Positions 55,794 to 64,000 of a stretch of 64,000 bases of DNA are shown here, one piece after another. The translations under genes were made by a program, and so were the position numbers. The notes under the pieces were generated by a model, which saw only the letters and a list, made by a program, of their open reading frames with translations, was not told the origin of the DNA and did not search any database. The stretch is from contig NZ_WTYI01000001.1 in NCBI RefSeq assembly GCF_009827445.1, positions 1,268,381 through 1,332,380 of the forward strand, read 5' to 3'. Position 1 is the first letter of the stretch. Each line of letters opens with the position of its first letter. Origin of the DNA: Qipengyuania aquimaris. GTDB lineage: Bacteria; Pseudomonadota; Alphaproteobacteria; Sphingomonadales; Sphingomonadaceae.

Positions 55794-56594
55794 ATGGAAA
55801 AGATGGCAAAGGGCGAACGCAAACGCGCATTGAGAGGTCGTGCCGGCCGCATGAAGGGTGGTCGAGGAAGTGGCAGGGCCAGTGCCGGTCACGTCCGCTT
55901 GTGGGGTCGCCACGCGGTCGAGGCGGCATTGAAGAACCCGGACCGCGTGCACCGCAAGCTGTGGGCAACACGCGAGGGGATCGAATCGCTCGACGGGGAA
56001 CTGCCGCCGGACTTTCCGGTGGAGTTTGCCGATGGGCAGGATCTGGCCCGGCTTGTCGCAAAGGATGCTCCGCACCAAGGGCTGGTTCTGGAATGTGCGG
56101 CGCTGGAAGACAAGTTTCTCGATGAAGTGCTCGAGGGCGATCCCGCGCGGCCGATCGTCCTGCTCGACCAAGTAACCGATCCGCATAATGTGGGCGCCAT
56201 CATGCGCTCGGCCAAGGCATTCGGTGCTGCGGCGATCGTAACGCAGGACCGCCATGCCCCGCCCGAAGGAGGCGTTATCGGCAAGACCGCATCCGGCGCG
56301 CTGGAAACGCTGCCGTGGATCCGGGTCGTAAACCTGGCCCGTGCGCTCGATGAGATCGCCGAGGCCGGATACTGGCGCATCGGCCTGACCGGCCATGCGG
56401 AGGCCACCCTGGCAGAGGCCCTGCCTGCCGGGCCGGTCGCCATCGTGCTTGGTGCCGAAGGCGAAGGGATGAGGCAGAACATCGAAGGCCACTGCGATGC
56501 GCTCGCAAAACTGCCGATCTCTTCGGAAATCGAAAGCCTTAACGTTTCCAACGCAGCTGCCGTGGCATTGTATGCCGTAGCAACGCGCAACTGA
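55794..56594 (+). CDS. rlmB: 23S rRNA 2'-O-methyltransferase (TrmH/RlmB family)
   Basis: SPOUT-class methyltransferase, 266 residues; methylates the ribose of G2251 in 23S rRNA if it is RlmB. A basic N-terminal tail precedes a substrate-binding L30e-like domain (LWGRHAVEAALKNPDR) and the trefoil-knot domain with motif 1 VLLDQVTDPHNVGAIMRSA, motif 2 VLGAEGEGM and motif 3 SLNVSNAAAVALY. The ATG at 55794 or 55803 is the likely start; an earlier ATG at 55752 gives extra non-family residues. Confidence 0.87.
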   Translation: MEKMAKGERKRALRGRAGRMKGGRGSGRASAGHVRLWGRHAVEAALKNPDRVHRKLWATREGIESLDGELPPDFPVEFADGQDLARLVAKDAPHQGLVLECAALEDKFLDEVLEGDPARPIVLLDQVTDPHNVGAIMRSAKAFGAAAIVTQDRHAPPEGGVIGKTASGALETLPWIRVVNLARALDEIAEAGYWRIGLTGHAEATLAEALPAGPVAIVLGAEGEGMRQNIEGHCDALAKLPISSEIESLNVSNAAAVALYAVATRN

Positions 56595-56624
56595 CGGACC
56601 GACGAACTCGACCGGGGGGAATTC

Positions 56625-57485
56625 ATGACTAAACCGATTCGCACAACCATCCTGGCGGCGGCTAGCTCGCTCGCCTTGACCGGCTGCCTGCTATCGCCAG
56701 GTACCTTCACCAGCGAAATGCAGCTGATGAAGGACGGCACCTTCGCGTACAATTACGACGGCGAAATCCAGATGCTGGCTCTGAGCAAGCTCGCCGAGAT
56801 GGGCGCAAAGGCCGAAGAAGAGTTCGAAGCGGAATGCGTCGACGAGGAAACCTGGGAAGAGCGCGAGTGCTCGCTTGCGGAAGTGAACGAGCAACGCGCT
56901 GAATGGCAGGCAGGGGCGAGCGAACGGCGTGCCAAGGCTGAACGCGAGGCAGAGCAGGCGAAGCAGATGCTCGGCGGGTTCGACCCTTCCGACCCTGAAG
57001 CAGCGCAGAAGCTTGCCGACCAGCTGTCACGGCAGCGCGGTTGGCAGGCGGTCGAATACAAGGGCGATGGCATTTTCGACGTCGACTTCAGCGTATCTGG
57101 CCGCATGACCCACGACTTCGCCTTCCCGATGGTCGAGAAGATGCCCATGGCGAACATGTTCGTCACCATGATGCTGCGCGACGGCAACCAGGTGCGGGTC
57201 GATGCGCCGGGCTTTGCGTCGCAGGGCGGCGGCAATCCCATGCAGGGCATGATGACCGGGATGATGGGGCTGGCCACGCTCGGCAAGGCGAAGGAGAATG
57301 GCGAGGACGGCGAGATGCCGAACATACTGATGCCGAACGGCACCTTCACCATCGTCACCGATGGACGCATCCTTGCCAACAATACCGACGAAGGTCCTGT
57401 CGCGACCGCTCGCGGGCAGACGCTGGTCTGGGAGATCGACCAGCGCACAGAACAGGCACCGACTGCGCTCATCGCCTTCGACTGA
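56625..57485 (+). CDS. Lipoprotein of unknown function
   Basis: A 286-residue predicted lipoprotein: signal peptide with lipobox LTGC at Cys21 (GCLLSPG), preceded by a GGGGGAATT ribosome-binding site. The mature part has a charged helical middle (about residues 70-120, rich in Glu/Ala/Lys) and a Met/Gly-rich stretch (GGGNPMQGMMTGMMG, about residues 204-218), then a strand-rich end (FTIVTDGRIL). It resembles no family named here. Terminated by the hairpin at 57511-57555. Confidence 0.8.
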   Translation: MTKPIRTTILAAASSLALTGCLLSPGTFTSEMQLMKDGTFAYNYDGEIQMLALSKLAEMGAKAEEEFEAECVDEETWEERECSLAEVNEQRAEWQAGASERRAKAEREAEQAKQMLGGFDPSDPEAAQKLADQLSRQRGWQAVEYKGDGIFDVDFSVSGRMTHDFAFPMVEKMPMANMFVTMMLRDGNQVRVDAPGFASQGGGNPMQGMMTGMMGLATLGKAKENGEDGEMPNILMPNGTFTIVTDGRILANNTDEGPVATARGQTLVWEIDQRTEQAPTALIAFD

Positions 57486-57510
57486 TCTCTCGAGGCCTTA
57501 GGGCCACAGA

Positions 57511-57555
57511 AAAACGCCGCAGCCACGCATCAAGCGGGCTGCGGCGTTTTCTTTT
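57511..57555. terminator. Bidirectional terminator between the lipoprotein gene and HU
   Basis: AAAACGCCGCAGCC (57511-57524) pairs with GGCTGCGGCGTTTT (57537-57550) around a 12-base loop, followed by CTTTT on the plus strand and by TTTTTCT on the minus strand. It serves both the lipoprotein gene and the convergent HU gene. Confidence 0.88.
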
Positions 57556-57600
57556 CCATGACTGCCAGCCGCACAAGTACGGCGCAGTGACGGAGCGGTC

Positions 57601-57873
57601 TTAGTTGACCGCGTCCTTGAGACCCTTGCCGGCCTTGAACTTCGGCTGGTTGGAAGCCTTGATCGTCATCGGTTCGCCGGTGCGGGGGTTGCGACCGGTC
57701 GACGCCTTGCGCTTTGCGACCGAGAACGTGCCGAAGCCGACCAGGCGGACTTCGTCACCGTTCGAGAGCGATTTGGTGATCGCGTCGAAAACGCCTTCGA
57801 CGGCGCCTGCTGCGTCGCTCTTCGAAAGGCCGCTCGAATCGGCAACCGCGCTGATCAGGTCGTTCTTGTTCAT
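57601..57873 (-). CDS. hup: DNA-binding protein HU
   Basis: Nucleoid-associated HU/IHF-fold protein, 90 residues from the ATG at 57873. The DNA-arm block GRNPRTGEPM followed by IKASNQPKFKAGKGLKDAV is typical of HU-beta. The longer frame to 57924 adds a non-family N-terminus. Expected to bend and compact DNA. The gap of about 245 bp to lon carries its promoter and the putative lon terminator. Confidence 0.97.
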   Translation of the reverse strand: MNKNDLISAVADSSGLSKSDAAGAVEGVFDAITKSLSNGDEVRLVGFGTFSVAKRKASTGRNPRTGEPMTIKASNQPKFKAGKGLKDAVN

Positions 57874-58061
57874 TTTGATGGAAACCCCCTCATTTGGTGT
57901 TTTGAAATAATGCCGGTGAATCACGTCACCGAAGGCGAGCGAATTGAGAGGCTTTTGGTCGCGCTGTCAAAGGCAAAATCCGCGAAAAAGCGCCGATTTC
58001 GCGCTACGAATTCGATTTCTGCGACGAACCGTTGACTGCAGGTGTCCCACAACGGGAAAGA

Positions 58062-58083
58062 CGCCCGAACCGAAGTCCGGGCG
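58062..58083 (-). terminator. Possible terminator after lon
   Basis: CGCCCGAAC and GTCCGGGCG arms form a 9-bp stem with one mismatch and a CGAA-type loop, followed on the minus strand by GTCTTTCC. The T tract is short, so function as a terminator is uncertain. It lies 36 bases after the lon stop. Confidence 0.45.
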
Positions 58084-58118
58084 CCTTCACGATTCGCTGC
58101 AGTGCAACGTATCTTTTG

Positions 58119-60515
58119 TTAGTGTGCCGTAGGGGCCGCGGGGCCTCCAGCACCCGGATGGACAGGCTGGCTGGCAAGGTCGTCAGCCTCGGTCCATTCG
58201 ATCGGCGCGGGGATCGCCGTAAGGGCATGTTCGAGGACTTCGTCGACGTGGCTGACTGCCACGATCTCCAGCCCCTCTTTCACGTTGTCGGGAATCTCGG
58301 CGAGATCCTTCACGTTCTCTTCCGGGATCAGCACCTTCTTGATGCCGCCGCGCAATGCAGCCAGCAGCTTTTCCTTGAGGCCGCCGATCGCCAGCACCCG
58401 GCCACGCAAGGTGACCTCTCCGGTCATCGCCACGTCCGCACGCACCGGAACGCCCGACAAGGTCGATACGATCGACGTCACCATGCCGACGCCCGCACTC
58501 GGCCCGTCCTTGGGCACGGCGCCTTCGGGAAGGTGGATATGGATGTTCTTGCGCTGGAAGATGCTGGGCTTGATGCCATAGGCAGGTGCCCGCGCCTTCA
58601 CGAAGCTGAAGGCGGCGGCGACGCTTTCGTTCATCACCTCGCCTAGCTTGCCGGTGGTCTTGATCTCGCCTTTGCCCGGCGTCGTTACGCTTTCGATGGT
58701 CAACAATTCGCCGCCCACCTCGGTCCAGGCGAGGCCGGTGACAGCACCCACCTGCGGCTCGTCTTCGCTCATGCCGTGCTTGAACTTGCGCACGCCTGCG
58801 AACTCGCTGAGGTTTTCCGGCGTGATGGTTACTTCGGTCGCCTTGCCCTCGAGGATCTTGCGCAAGCTCTTGCGTGCCAGCCTTGCAAGCTCACGCTCAA
58901 GAGTACGCACACCAGCCTCGCGGGTGTAGTAGCGGATGAGATCGCGCAGCGCCTCTTCGGTCAGCTCGAACTCTACGGGCTTCAGACCATGGTCCCTAAC
59001 CTGCTTGGGCAGAAGGTGACGCGATGCGATTTCGACCTTTTCGTCCTCGGTGTATCCTTCCAGGCGGATAATCTCCATACGATCGAGCAGCGGCTGCGGC
59101 AGGTTGAGGCTGTTCGCGGTGGTCACGAACATGATGTCCGACAGGTCTAGATCGAGTTCGAGGTAATGGTCCTGGAACTTGTTGTTCTGTTCGGGGTCCA
59201 GCACTTCGAGCAGGGCCGAGGCGGGATCGCCGCGGAAATCCTGTCCGAGCTTGTCGATCTCGTCGAGCAGGAAGAGCGGGTTGCTCTTGCCGGCCTTCTT
59301 GAGGTTGGTGACGATCTTGCCCGGAAGCGAGCCAATGTACGTCCGGCGGTGACCGCGGATTTCCGCCTCGTCGCGCACGCCGCCAAGTGACTGGCGCACG
59401 AATTCGCGGCCGGTCGCTTTCGCGATCGACTTGCCGAGGCTGGTCTTGCCGACGCCGGGAGGGCCGACGAGGCACAGGATCGGGCCTTTCAGCTTGTTGG
59501 TACGCGCCTGCACGGCAAGATATTCGATGATTCGGTCCTTGACCTTTTCGAGGCCATAGTGATCCGCATCCAGGATCTCCTGGGCCTTGCCGATGTCCTT
59601 CTTGACCTTGCTCTTCTTGCCCCACGGGAGGCCGAGCAGTACGTCGAGATAATTGCGAATGACGGTCGCCTCGGCGCTCATCGGCTGCATGGCCTTGAGC
59701 TTCTTGAGCTCGGCTTCGGCCTTGGCCCTGGCTTCCTTCGACAGCTTGGTCTTGCCGATCTTCTCGGTCAGTTCGGCAATCTCGTTGCCGCCGTCTTCGT
59801 CGTCACCGCCCAGCTCGTTCTGGATCGCCTTGAGCTGTTCGTTGAGATAATATTCGCGCTGGGTCTTCTCCATCTGGCGCTTCACGCGGCCACGGATGCG
59901 GCGTTCCACCTGAAGGACGGACAGTTCGCCTTCCATGAAGGACATGACCATTTCCAGCCGCTTGAGCGGATCGGGTTCGATCAGCAGCGATTGCTTGTCG
60001 GACACCTTGGCATTGATGGCGGCGGCAATCGTGTCGGCGAGTTCGCCAGCATCGTCGATTTCGCGCAGCTGTTCAGCGGCGTCTTCGCCGACCTTCTTGT
60101 TGAGCTTGGCGTATTCGCCGAACTGGTCGACGACCTGGCGCATCATTGCCGTGACCTCGCTGCCCGCAGCGGTCGGCTCTTCGATAATCGAGACATCGGC
60201 CACAACATGCTCGCCTTCGGGGCGAAGCGCTACGAGCTTGGCGCGTTCCTGGCCTTCGACCAGCACGCGCACGGTGCCGTCGGGCAGTTTGAGCAACTGC
60301 AGGACCTGCGCCACGACACCGAGGTCGTAAAGGTCGCTGCCCTCGGGGTCGTCACAGCCCGGATCGAGCTGGGAGAGGAGGAAGATGTCCTTCGATCCTT
60401 CCATCGCCACTTCGAGCGCCGCGACCGACTTGTCGCGGCCCACGAAAAGCGGAACGACCATGCCGGGAAAAACGACGATGTCGCGCAGGGGAAGAAGGGG
60501 GAAACTCTCTGTCAT
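58119..60515 (-). CDS. lon: ATP-dependent protease La
   Basis: Cytosolic AAA+ protease, 798 residues from the ATG at 60515. The N-terminal LON substrate domain (LPLRDIVVFPGMVVPLFVGR) is followed by the AAA+ domain with Walker A GPPGVGKTSLG near residue 355 and the serine-lysine protease domain with KDGPSAGVGM near 675 and a catalytic Lys near 718. The extra upstream codons (to 60614) are not family-like. A stem-loop and a palindrome (60577-60618) lie upstream. Confidence 0.98.
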   Translation of the reverse strand: MTESFPLLPLRDIVVFPGMVVPLFVGRDKSVAALEVAMEGSKDIFLLSQLDPGCDDPEGSDLYDLGVVAQVLQLLKLPDGTVRVLVEGQERAKLVALRPEGEHVVADVSIIEEPTAAGSEVTAMMRQVVDQFGEYAKLNKKVGEDAAEQLREIDDAGELADTIAAAINAKVSDKQSLLIEPDPLKRLEMVMSFMEGELSVLQVERRIRGRVKRQMEKTQREYYLNEQLKAIQNELGGDDEDGGNEIAELTEKIGKTKLSKEARAKAEAELKKLKAMQPMSAEATVIRNYLDVLLGLPWGKKSKVKKDIGKAQEILDADHYGLEKVKDRIIEYLAVQARTNKLKGPILCLVGPPGVGKTSLGKSIAKATGREFVRQSLGGVRDEAEIRGHRRTYIGSLPGKIVTNLKKAGKSNPLFLLDEIDKLGQDFRGDPASALLEVLDPEQNNKFQDHYLELDLDLSDIMFVTTANSLNLPQPLLDRMEIIRLEGYTEDEKVEIASRHLLPKQVRDHGLKPVEFELTEEALRDLIRYYTREAGVRTLERELARLARKSLRKILEGKATEVTITPENLSEFAGVRKFKHGMSEDEPQVGAVTGLAWTEVGGELLTIESVTTPGKGEIKTTGKLGEVMNESVAAAFSFVKARAPAYGIKPSIFQRKNIHIHLPEGAVPKDGPSAGVGMVTSIVSTLSGVPVRADVAMTGEVTLRGRVLAIGGLKEKLLAALRGGIKKVLIPEENVKDLAEIPDNVKEGLEIVAVSHVDEVLEHALTAIPAPIEWTEADDLASQPVHPGAGGPAAPTAH

Positions 60516-60576
60516 GTTTATGCGTCCGTTTGCGATCCGGTAAGTGTGTGGGACCGTCCTTGACCCTGAATATGGG

Positions 60577-60618
60577 TGCGCCCCCCACGCTTCGCAACGT
60601 GGAGGGCGCAACATGTTG
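60577..60618. other. Stem-loop plus CAACATGTTG palindrome upstream of lon
   Basis: TGCGCCCCCCACG (60577-60589) pairs with CGTGGAGGGCGCA (60598-60610), and the perfect palindrome CAACATGTTG follows at 60609-60618. The block lies between ybaB and the lon ATG (62 bases away). No T tract follows, so it is not a clear terminator; it may be regulatory. Confidence 0.4.
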
Positions 60619-60647
60619 GGGATTGGAGAGCGCGGAGCGCGCCCGGC

Positions 60648-60986
60648 TTACATTCCCGGGAGATTGAAGCCCGGCGGAAGTCCCATACCGCCCTGGATCT
60701 TCTGCATTTCTTCGGCCGACTTGCGGTCCGCCTTGTCGCGCGCATCGTTGAAAGCAGCGGCCACAAGGTCTTCGACCATCTGCTTTTCTTCCGGCTTCAT
60801 CAGGCTGTCGTCGATCTTGACACCGATAATGCGACCACGCGCGGAGGCGCGGACCTTCACGAGGCCGCCACCGGCAGCTCCTTCGACTTCGATCGTGTCG
60901 AGCTTGGCCTGCGCCTCGCCCATCTGCGTCTGGATCGTCTCGGCGGCCTTCTGGGCTGCGGCGATCATTTCTTCCATCGATTTCAT
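60648..60986 (-). CDS. ybaB: Nucleoid-associated protein YbaB/EbfC
   Basis: A 112-residue dimeric DNA-binding protein of the YbaB/EbfC family. The central VEGAAGGGLVKVRASARGR and VAAAFNDARDKA segments are typical, and the tail is Gly/Pro/Met-rich. Its start overlaps the dnaX stop by ATGA, the usual dnaX-ybaB arrangement. Confidence 0.95.
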   Translation of the reverse strand: MKSMEEMIAAAQKAAETIQTQMGEAQAKLDTIEVEGAAGGGLVKVRASARGRIIGVKIDDSLMKPEEKQMVEDLVAAAFNDARDKADRKSAEEMQKIQGGMGLPPGFNLPGM

Positions 60987-62806
60987 GCGTTTCGACTCCA
61001 GGGTATTTCGCGCCGTTGCGGGGGGAGCTCGGCGCCGTCTTCGATAAGTTCGGCATCGGGGAATGCCGCGAATGTGGCTTTCACCAGCGGATGTTCGCGT
61101 AGCTTGGCCTTGGCCTCCTCGCGCTCCGCTTTCTCGACTTCAACCAGCGATGGACGGGCCTTCGCCGGATCGCCGCTTTCCAGCGTCCAGCGTTCACCGC
61201 TGATCGCATAGAGAGCGTCCTTCAGCACCGGCTCGATCGCATCGCTGAACTTGTCGGAGCGATGATAGACCAACCTGCCCTGCTCCACCAGGATCGGGCG
61301 TACTTGCAGGCGCATGATGCTTGCGGCCTGCAAATGACCGGCATTGTCGATCTTGTCGACAAGCGTTTCCCAGTCGAGCGAAGCAGATGGCGCTCCAGCG
61401 CCGCCGATGTCTTGAGAAGCGGCGGCAGGCGCCGGGCCGCGTTCCGCCAGTTCTTCCAGCTTTTTCGCCAGCCTCCCGGGATCGGGCAGGTTCGAAGCGT
61501 GGAGCACGCGCAACAGAGCCATTCGGGCGGATACGAGTGGATCGGGTGCCTGCCGCACCTCGTCATGACCCTTGAGCAATAGTTGCCAGAGGCGATGGAC
61601 CTGGCCGACTTCGAGCCGCTTCGCCCAGTCATCCAATTGCTCGCGCTCTTCGGCGGTCGGTGCGTCGGCCTCCCCGGCCACCTGCGCCAGCGCGATGCGG
61701 TGAGTAAGATCCATGAGCGCGCGCATCAGCGACAAGGGCTCGACACCCAGTGCATACTGGTCGTCGACGGCCTTCAAGGCGGCCTTGGAATCGCCGTCCA
61801 GCAAGTGGGCGAACAGGCGCCGCTGCGCCCCGCGATCGGCAAGGCCAAGCATGTCGCGAACGCGCTCTGCAGAAACCTTCCCGCCGGTTTCCATGTCGGC
61901 ATGGGCAATCGCCTGGTCGAGGATGGACAGGCCGTCGCGCACCGAGCCTTCGGCGGCGTTGGCGATGATATGAAGCGCCTCGTCCTCGGCCTCGACCCCT
62001 TCCTTGCGGCAGATTTCCGCGAAATGGGATTCAAGCAATTCCACCGGGATTCGGCGCAAGTCGAAACGCTGCGTGCGGCTGAGGACCGTGACCGGAAGTT
62101 TGTCCACCTCGGTCGTGGCAAAGAGGAATTTCACATGCGCCGGCGGTTCTTCAAGCGTCTTGAGCAAGGCATTGAACGCATTGCGCGACAGCATGTGAAC
62201 TTCGTCGATGATGTAGATCTTGTAGCGCGCAGATACCGCCGCATAGCGAACCGCCTCGATGATCTCGCGAACGTCGTCCACCCCGGTATGGCTGGCGGCG
62301 TCCATCTCGATCACGTCGATATGCCGACCTTCGGCGATCGCCGTACAGGGCTCGCAGACGCCGCAGGGGCTTATCGTCGGACCACCCTCTCCATCCGGAC
62401 CGACGCAATTGAGAGCCTTGGCGATCAGGCGCGCGGTCGAGGTCTTCCCCACCCCTCGCACGCCGGTCATCAGGAAGGCGTGGGCCAGCCGGTCGCGGGC
62501 GATGGCGTTGGCCAAAGTCCTGACCATCGCATCCTGGCCGATCAATTCGGCAAAGGTCTGCGGACGGTACTTGCGTGCGAGCACACGATAAGGCTGCGCG
62601 GCCTGCGGCGCAGCGACCGCAGGAGCCGGTGCCGCTTCGGCCTGGGCAACCGGGGGCTTTTCAGCAGGAGCCGGGGCGGGTTCGGGAGCGTCCCCGAACA
62701 TCGAATTCTGGCCAGCAGCCTCGAGTTCCGCTGCGCTCGGCGTTTCCGCTTCTTCAGCCTCGGCTTCCCACGGAAGACCGTCAGTATTGTCCGGTGAATC
62801 ACCCAT
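60983..62806 (-). CDS. dnaX: DNA polymerase III subunit tau/gamma
   Basis: Clamp-loader ATPase, 607 residues. Walker A is GVRGVGKTSTA, zinc-binding cysteines lie in CVGPDGEGGPTISPCGVCEPC, Walker B and sensor regions follow (YIIDEVHMLS, TTEVDKLPVTVLSR). An N-terminal extension of about 75 residues, rich in Ala/Pro/Glu, precedes the AAA+ fold; it is common in Sphingomonadales. The C-terminal part should be the tau domain binding the polymerase alpha subunit. Downstream ybaB overlaps. Confidence 0.96.
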   Translation of the reverse strand: MGDSPDNTDGLPWEAEAEEAETPSAAELEAAGQNSMFGDAPEPAPAPAEKPPVAQAEAAPAPAVAAPQAAQPYRVLARKYRPQTFAELIGQDAMVRTLANAIARDRLAHAFLMTGVRGVGKTSTARLIAKALNCVGPDGEGGPTISPCGVCEPCTAIAEGRHIDVIEMDAASHTGVDDVREIIEAVRYAAVSARYKIYIIDEVHMLSRNAFNALLKTLEEPPAHVKFLFATTEVDKLPVTVLSRTQRFDLRRIPVELLESHFAEICRKEGVEAEDEALHIIANAAEGSVRDGLSILDQAIAHADMETGGKVSAERVRDMLGLADRGAQRRLFAHLLDGDSKAALKAVDDQYALGVEPLSLMRALMDLTHRIALAQVAGEADAPTAEEREQLDDWAKRLEVGQVHRLWQLLLKGHDEVRQAPDPLVSARMALLRVLHASNLPDPGRLAKKLEELAERGPAPAAASQDIGGAGAPSASLDWETLVDKIDNAGHLQAASIMRLQVRPILVEQGRLVYHRSDKFSDAIEPVLKDALYAISGERWTLESGDPAKARPSLVEVEKAEREEAKAKLREHPLVKATFAAFPDAELIEDGAELPPQRREIPWSRNA

Positions 62807-62862
62807 GCAGGATTAGGTAGGCGCAGACGCGCCGAATGTCATGAAGGGTGTGGGAAAATAAA

Positions 62863-62950
62863 GGAGCCGAGCGACCCGTCGCAATTCACCTGGGCTGCTT
62901 CCTTCCGGACCTGACCCGGTGAGCGAACGCAAACGTCCACCCGACTCCCG
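62863..62950 (-). ncRNA. ffs: Signal recognition particle 4.5S RNA
   Basis: The minus strand contains the conserved SRP apical domain GTCCGGAAGGAAGCAGCCCAGG (core GGAAGGAAGCAGCC) flanked by arms that pair over a long helix (GGAGTCGGG with its 3' partner CCGAGCC-type sequence). T-rich TTTATTTT follows as terminator. The ends are estimated within a few bases. It pairs functionally with ftsY at 28121. Confidence 0.93.
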
Positions 62951-63007
62951 GCGCGCCATATGGCGGCGGTTTGCCTAGATTTCAACTCCGCATTTCAGGC
63001 GGAGCGA

Positions 63008-63286
63008 TTACCGGAAATTATCGGCGTAGGCCTGCAGCTTCAGATTGTGCGGCGGCGTGGCGTGGACGCGGGCGGGAATGCCGTATTTTTCGGCATAGGC
63101 CTTGGCCTCGTCCTTGCTCGGGAACTTGAGCTGCACCTGGACCTGTGTGTCGCCGCTGCCTGTCCAGCCCATCAGGGGGTCGGCCTTGCGCGCTTCGGAC
63201 TGTTCGAATTCCAGCACCCACTCGTCGGTGCGGGCCTTGCCGGATTGCATCGCGCTTTGCGGACGTTGGTAGATTCGTGCAGCCAT
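63008..63286 (-). CDS. NDUFS4-like complex I accessory subunit
   Basis: A 92-residue ETC complex I subunit of the NDUFS4/AQDQ family, a peripheral NADH dehydrogenase subunit found in Alphaproteobacteria and mitochondria. The family pattern is visible: ARIYQRPQSAMQSGKARTDEW, PLMGWTGSGDT and AKAYAEKYGIP. The ATG at 63286 is used, as the longer frame begins with a TTG. It lies between the SRP RNA and hrpB, away from the main nuo operon. Confidence 0.93.
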   Translation of the reverse strand: MAARIYQRPQSAMQSGKARTDEWVLEFEQSEARKADPLMGWTGSGDTQVQVQLKFPSKDEAKAYAEKYGIPARVHATPPHNLKLQAYADNFR

Positions 63287-63303
63287 AGTGGGCGCCCCAT
63301 AAT

Positions 63304-64000
63304 TCAACCTCCCGATTTATGGAAGGCGTTCTTGGTCTTCAAACTCGGCTTTTCGGTCCAAGGTTCCTCGGGCCAGCGATGCTTGGGATAGCGACCCTTC
63401 ATGTCCTTACGCACATCGTCCCAACTGCCGCGCCAGAATCCCGGCAGGTCGCGCGTCGACTGGATCGGGCGTCCGGCAGGGCTGGTGAGCTTCAGGAGAA
63501 GCGGCGTCTTGCCGATCATCGGATGCCGCTCCAGCCCGAACAGGGCTTGCACGCGGACTTCCACGCTCGGCGCATCGTCGCCTGTGTAGTCGATCGGATG
63601 AGTGGTCCCGGCGGGCGAGGTAAAATCCCGCGGTGCTTCGCTATCCAGCCTTTGGCGTGCATCCCAGTCGAGGAGATTTAGGAGCGCATCGACCAGCCGG
63701 CCTTTGGGCAAATCCAGATCGCGCCGGCCGGCCAGCAAGGGCACAAGCCATAAGTCCATGGTATCGCGCAAATTTTCGGTCTCAAACGCGTCGATGCCGA
63801 CAAAGGCAGCCCGGGCCGAAAGCGCCTGCGGAACCAGCTTTGCCGGGTTATCCAACGCTTTTTCCACAAGGCTGTCCACAATCGCCTGCTCGTCAGGGGA
63901 AGGGTCGGGACCGCTCGCCAGCGTGATCGCGCCGAGCCGCCGTTCGAGCCGCGCTTCGATACGATTCCCACTCCACCGCAAGACCGACCGTCCTTCGATC
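63304..64000 (-). CDS. hrpB: ATP-dependent RNA helicase HrpB, C-terminal part
   Basis: DExH-box helicase HrpB, truncated by the window: the frame is open to base 64000, so only the last ~232 residues are seen and the helicase core lies outside. The visible region is the HrpB-specific C-terminal domain (WSGNRIEARLERRLGAI, DYTGDDAPSVEVRVQALFGL and PGFWRGSWDDVRKDMKGRYPKH), which is diagnostic. Cellular role unclear in most bacteria. Confidence 0.93.
   Translation of the reverse strand, partial: IEGRSVLRWSGNRIEARLERRLGAITLASGPDPSPDEQAIVDSLVEKALDNPAKLVPQALSARAAFVGIDAFETENLRDTMDLWLVPLLAGRRDLDLPKGRLVDALLNLLDWDARQRLDSEAPRDFTSPAGTTHPIDYTGDDAPSVEVRVQALFGLERHPMIGKTPLLLKLTSPAGRPIQSTRDLPGFWRGSWDDVRKDMKGRYPKHRWPEEPWTEKPSLKTKNAFHKSGG

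Noticed and set aside
55493-55852. N-terminal extension of the KAS III-like enzyme
   Set aside because: It crosses tRNA-Tyr and lacks homologous character; the ATG at 55492 fits the family.
61583-62797. 404-codon + strand frame opposite dnaX
   Set aside because: Antisense of conserved Walker and zinc motifs; not coding.

Overview
The window is a GC-rich, densely packed chromosomal segment of an alphaproteobacterium, most likely a member of the Sphingomonadales close to Erythrobacter/Qipengyuania. This placement is inferred from the overall look of the proteins, from a bam/fab cluster without lpx genes, and from alphaproteobacterial-type LexA and CtrA sites; no database was searched. No insertion sequences, phage genes, CRISPR arrays or rRNA genes were seen. 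The genes are mainly conserved housekeeping genes, with one accessory-looking cassette at the left edge.

Layout. 1-7038 (+): the C-terminal part of a TonB-dependent receptor with its own terminator, then a tight cassette of a sulfotransferase, a TPR-sulfotransferase and a flavin-dependent tryptophan-halogenase-like protein. 7068-9354: succinate-semialdehyde-type dehydrogenase, divergent NAD(P)-binding protein, tRNA-Met. 9431-13631 (-): acpP-fabF-mltG-LigT operon, then an unrecognised secreted protein. 13733-18084: aspS, rnd-oxyR (overlapping) and a small membrane protein. 18280-24231: polysaccharide flippase, pgsA, LplT-like transporter, a small CtrA-box protein, an orphan ThDP enzyme and an EVE protein. 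24374-30135 (+): GGDEF-EAL protein, then dapF-mtaB-ftsY-yciB-GNAT with overlapping starts and stops. 30132-32090 (-): kup. 32207-37068 (-): complete ccmCDEFGHI cytochrome c maturation operon, preceded by an amino acid dehydrogenase and tRNA-His.

38521-40001 (+): 2-oxoglutarate oxygenase, GFA protein and DksA-type zinc-finger protein. 40024-52158 (-): rpmE, fabZ, skp, bamA, rseP, dxr, cdsA, uppS, frr, pyrH, tsf, rpsB, the classic translation/envelope cluster but without lpxD, lpxA or lpxB. One + strand TspO-like membrane gene is embedded in it. 52392-52751: a small single-membrane-segment protein behind a consensus promoter whose spacer carries an exact alphaproteobacterial LexA box. 52720-55651 (-): pssA-psd, a KAS III-like enzyme and tRNA-Tyr. 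55794-57485 (+): rlmB and a lipoprotein. 57601-64000 (-): HU, lon, ybaB, dnaX, 4.5S SRP RNA, an NDUFS4-like complex I subunit and the C-terminal part of hrpB.

Most notable: the probable SOS-induced small membrane protein at 52512-52751; the sulfotransferase/halogenase cassette; the absence of lpx genes, consistent with the LPS-poor outer membranes known in sphingomonads; an EF-hand-like calcium loop inside the Skp protein and Asp/Gly-rich loops in BamA; and CtrA-type boxes near a small membrane protein and near a c-di-GMP enzyme.
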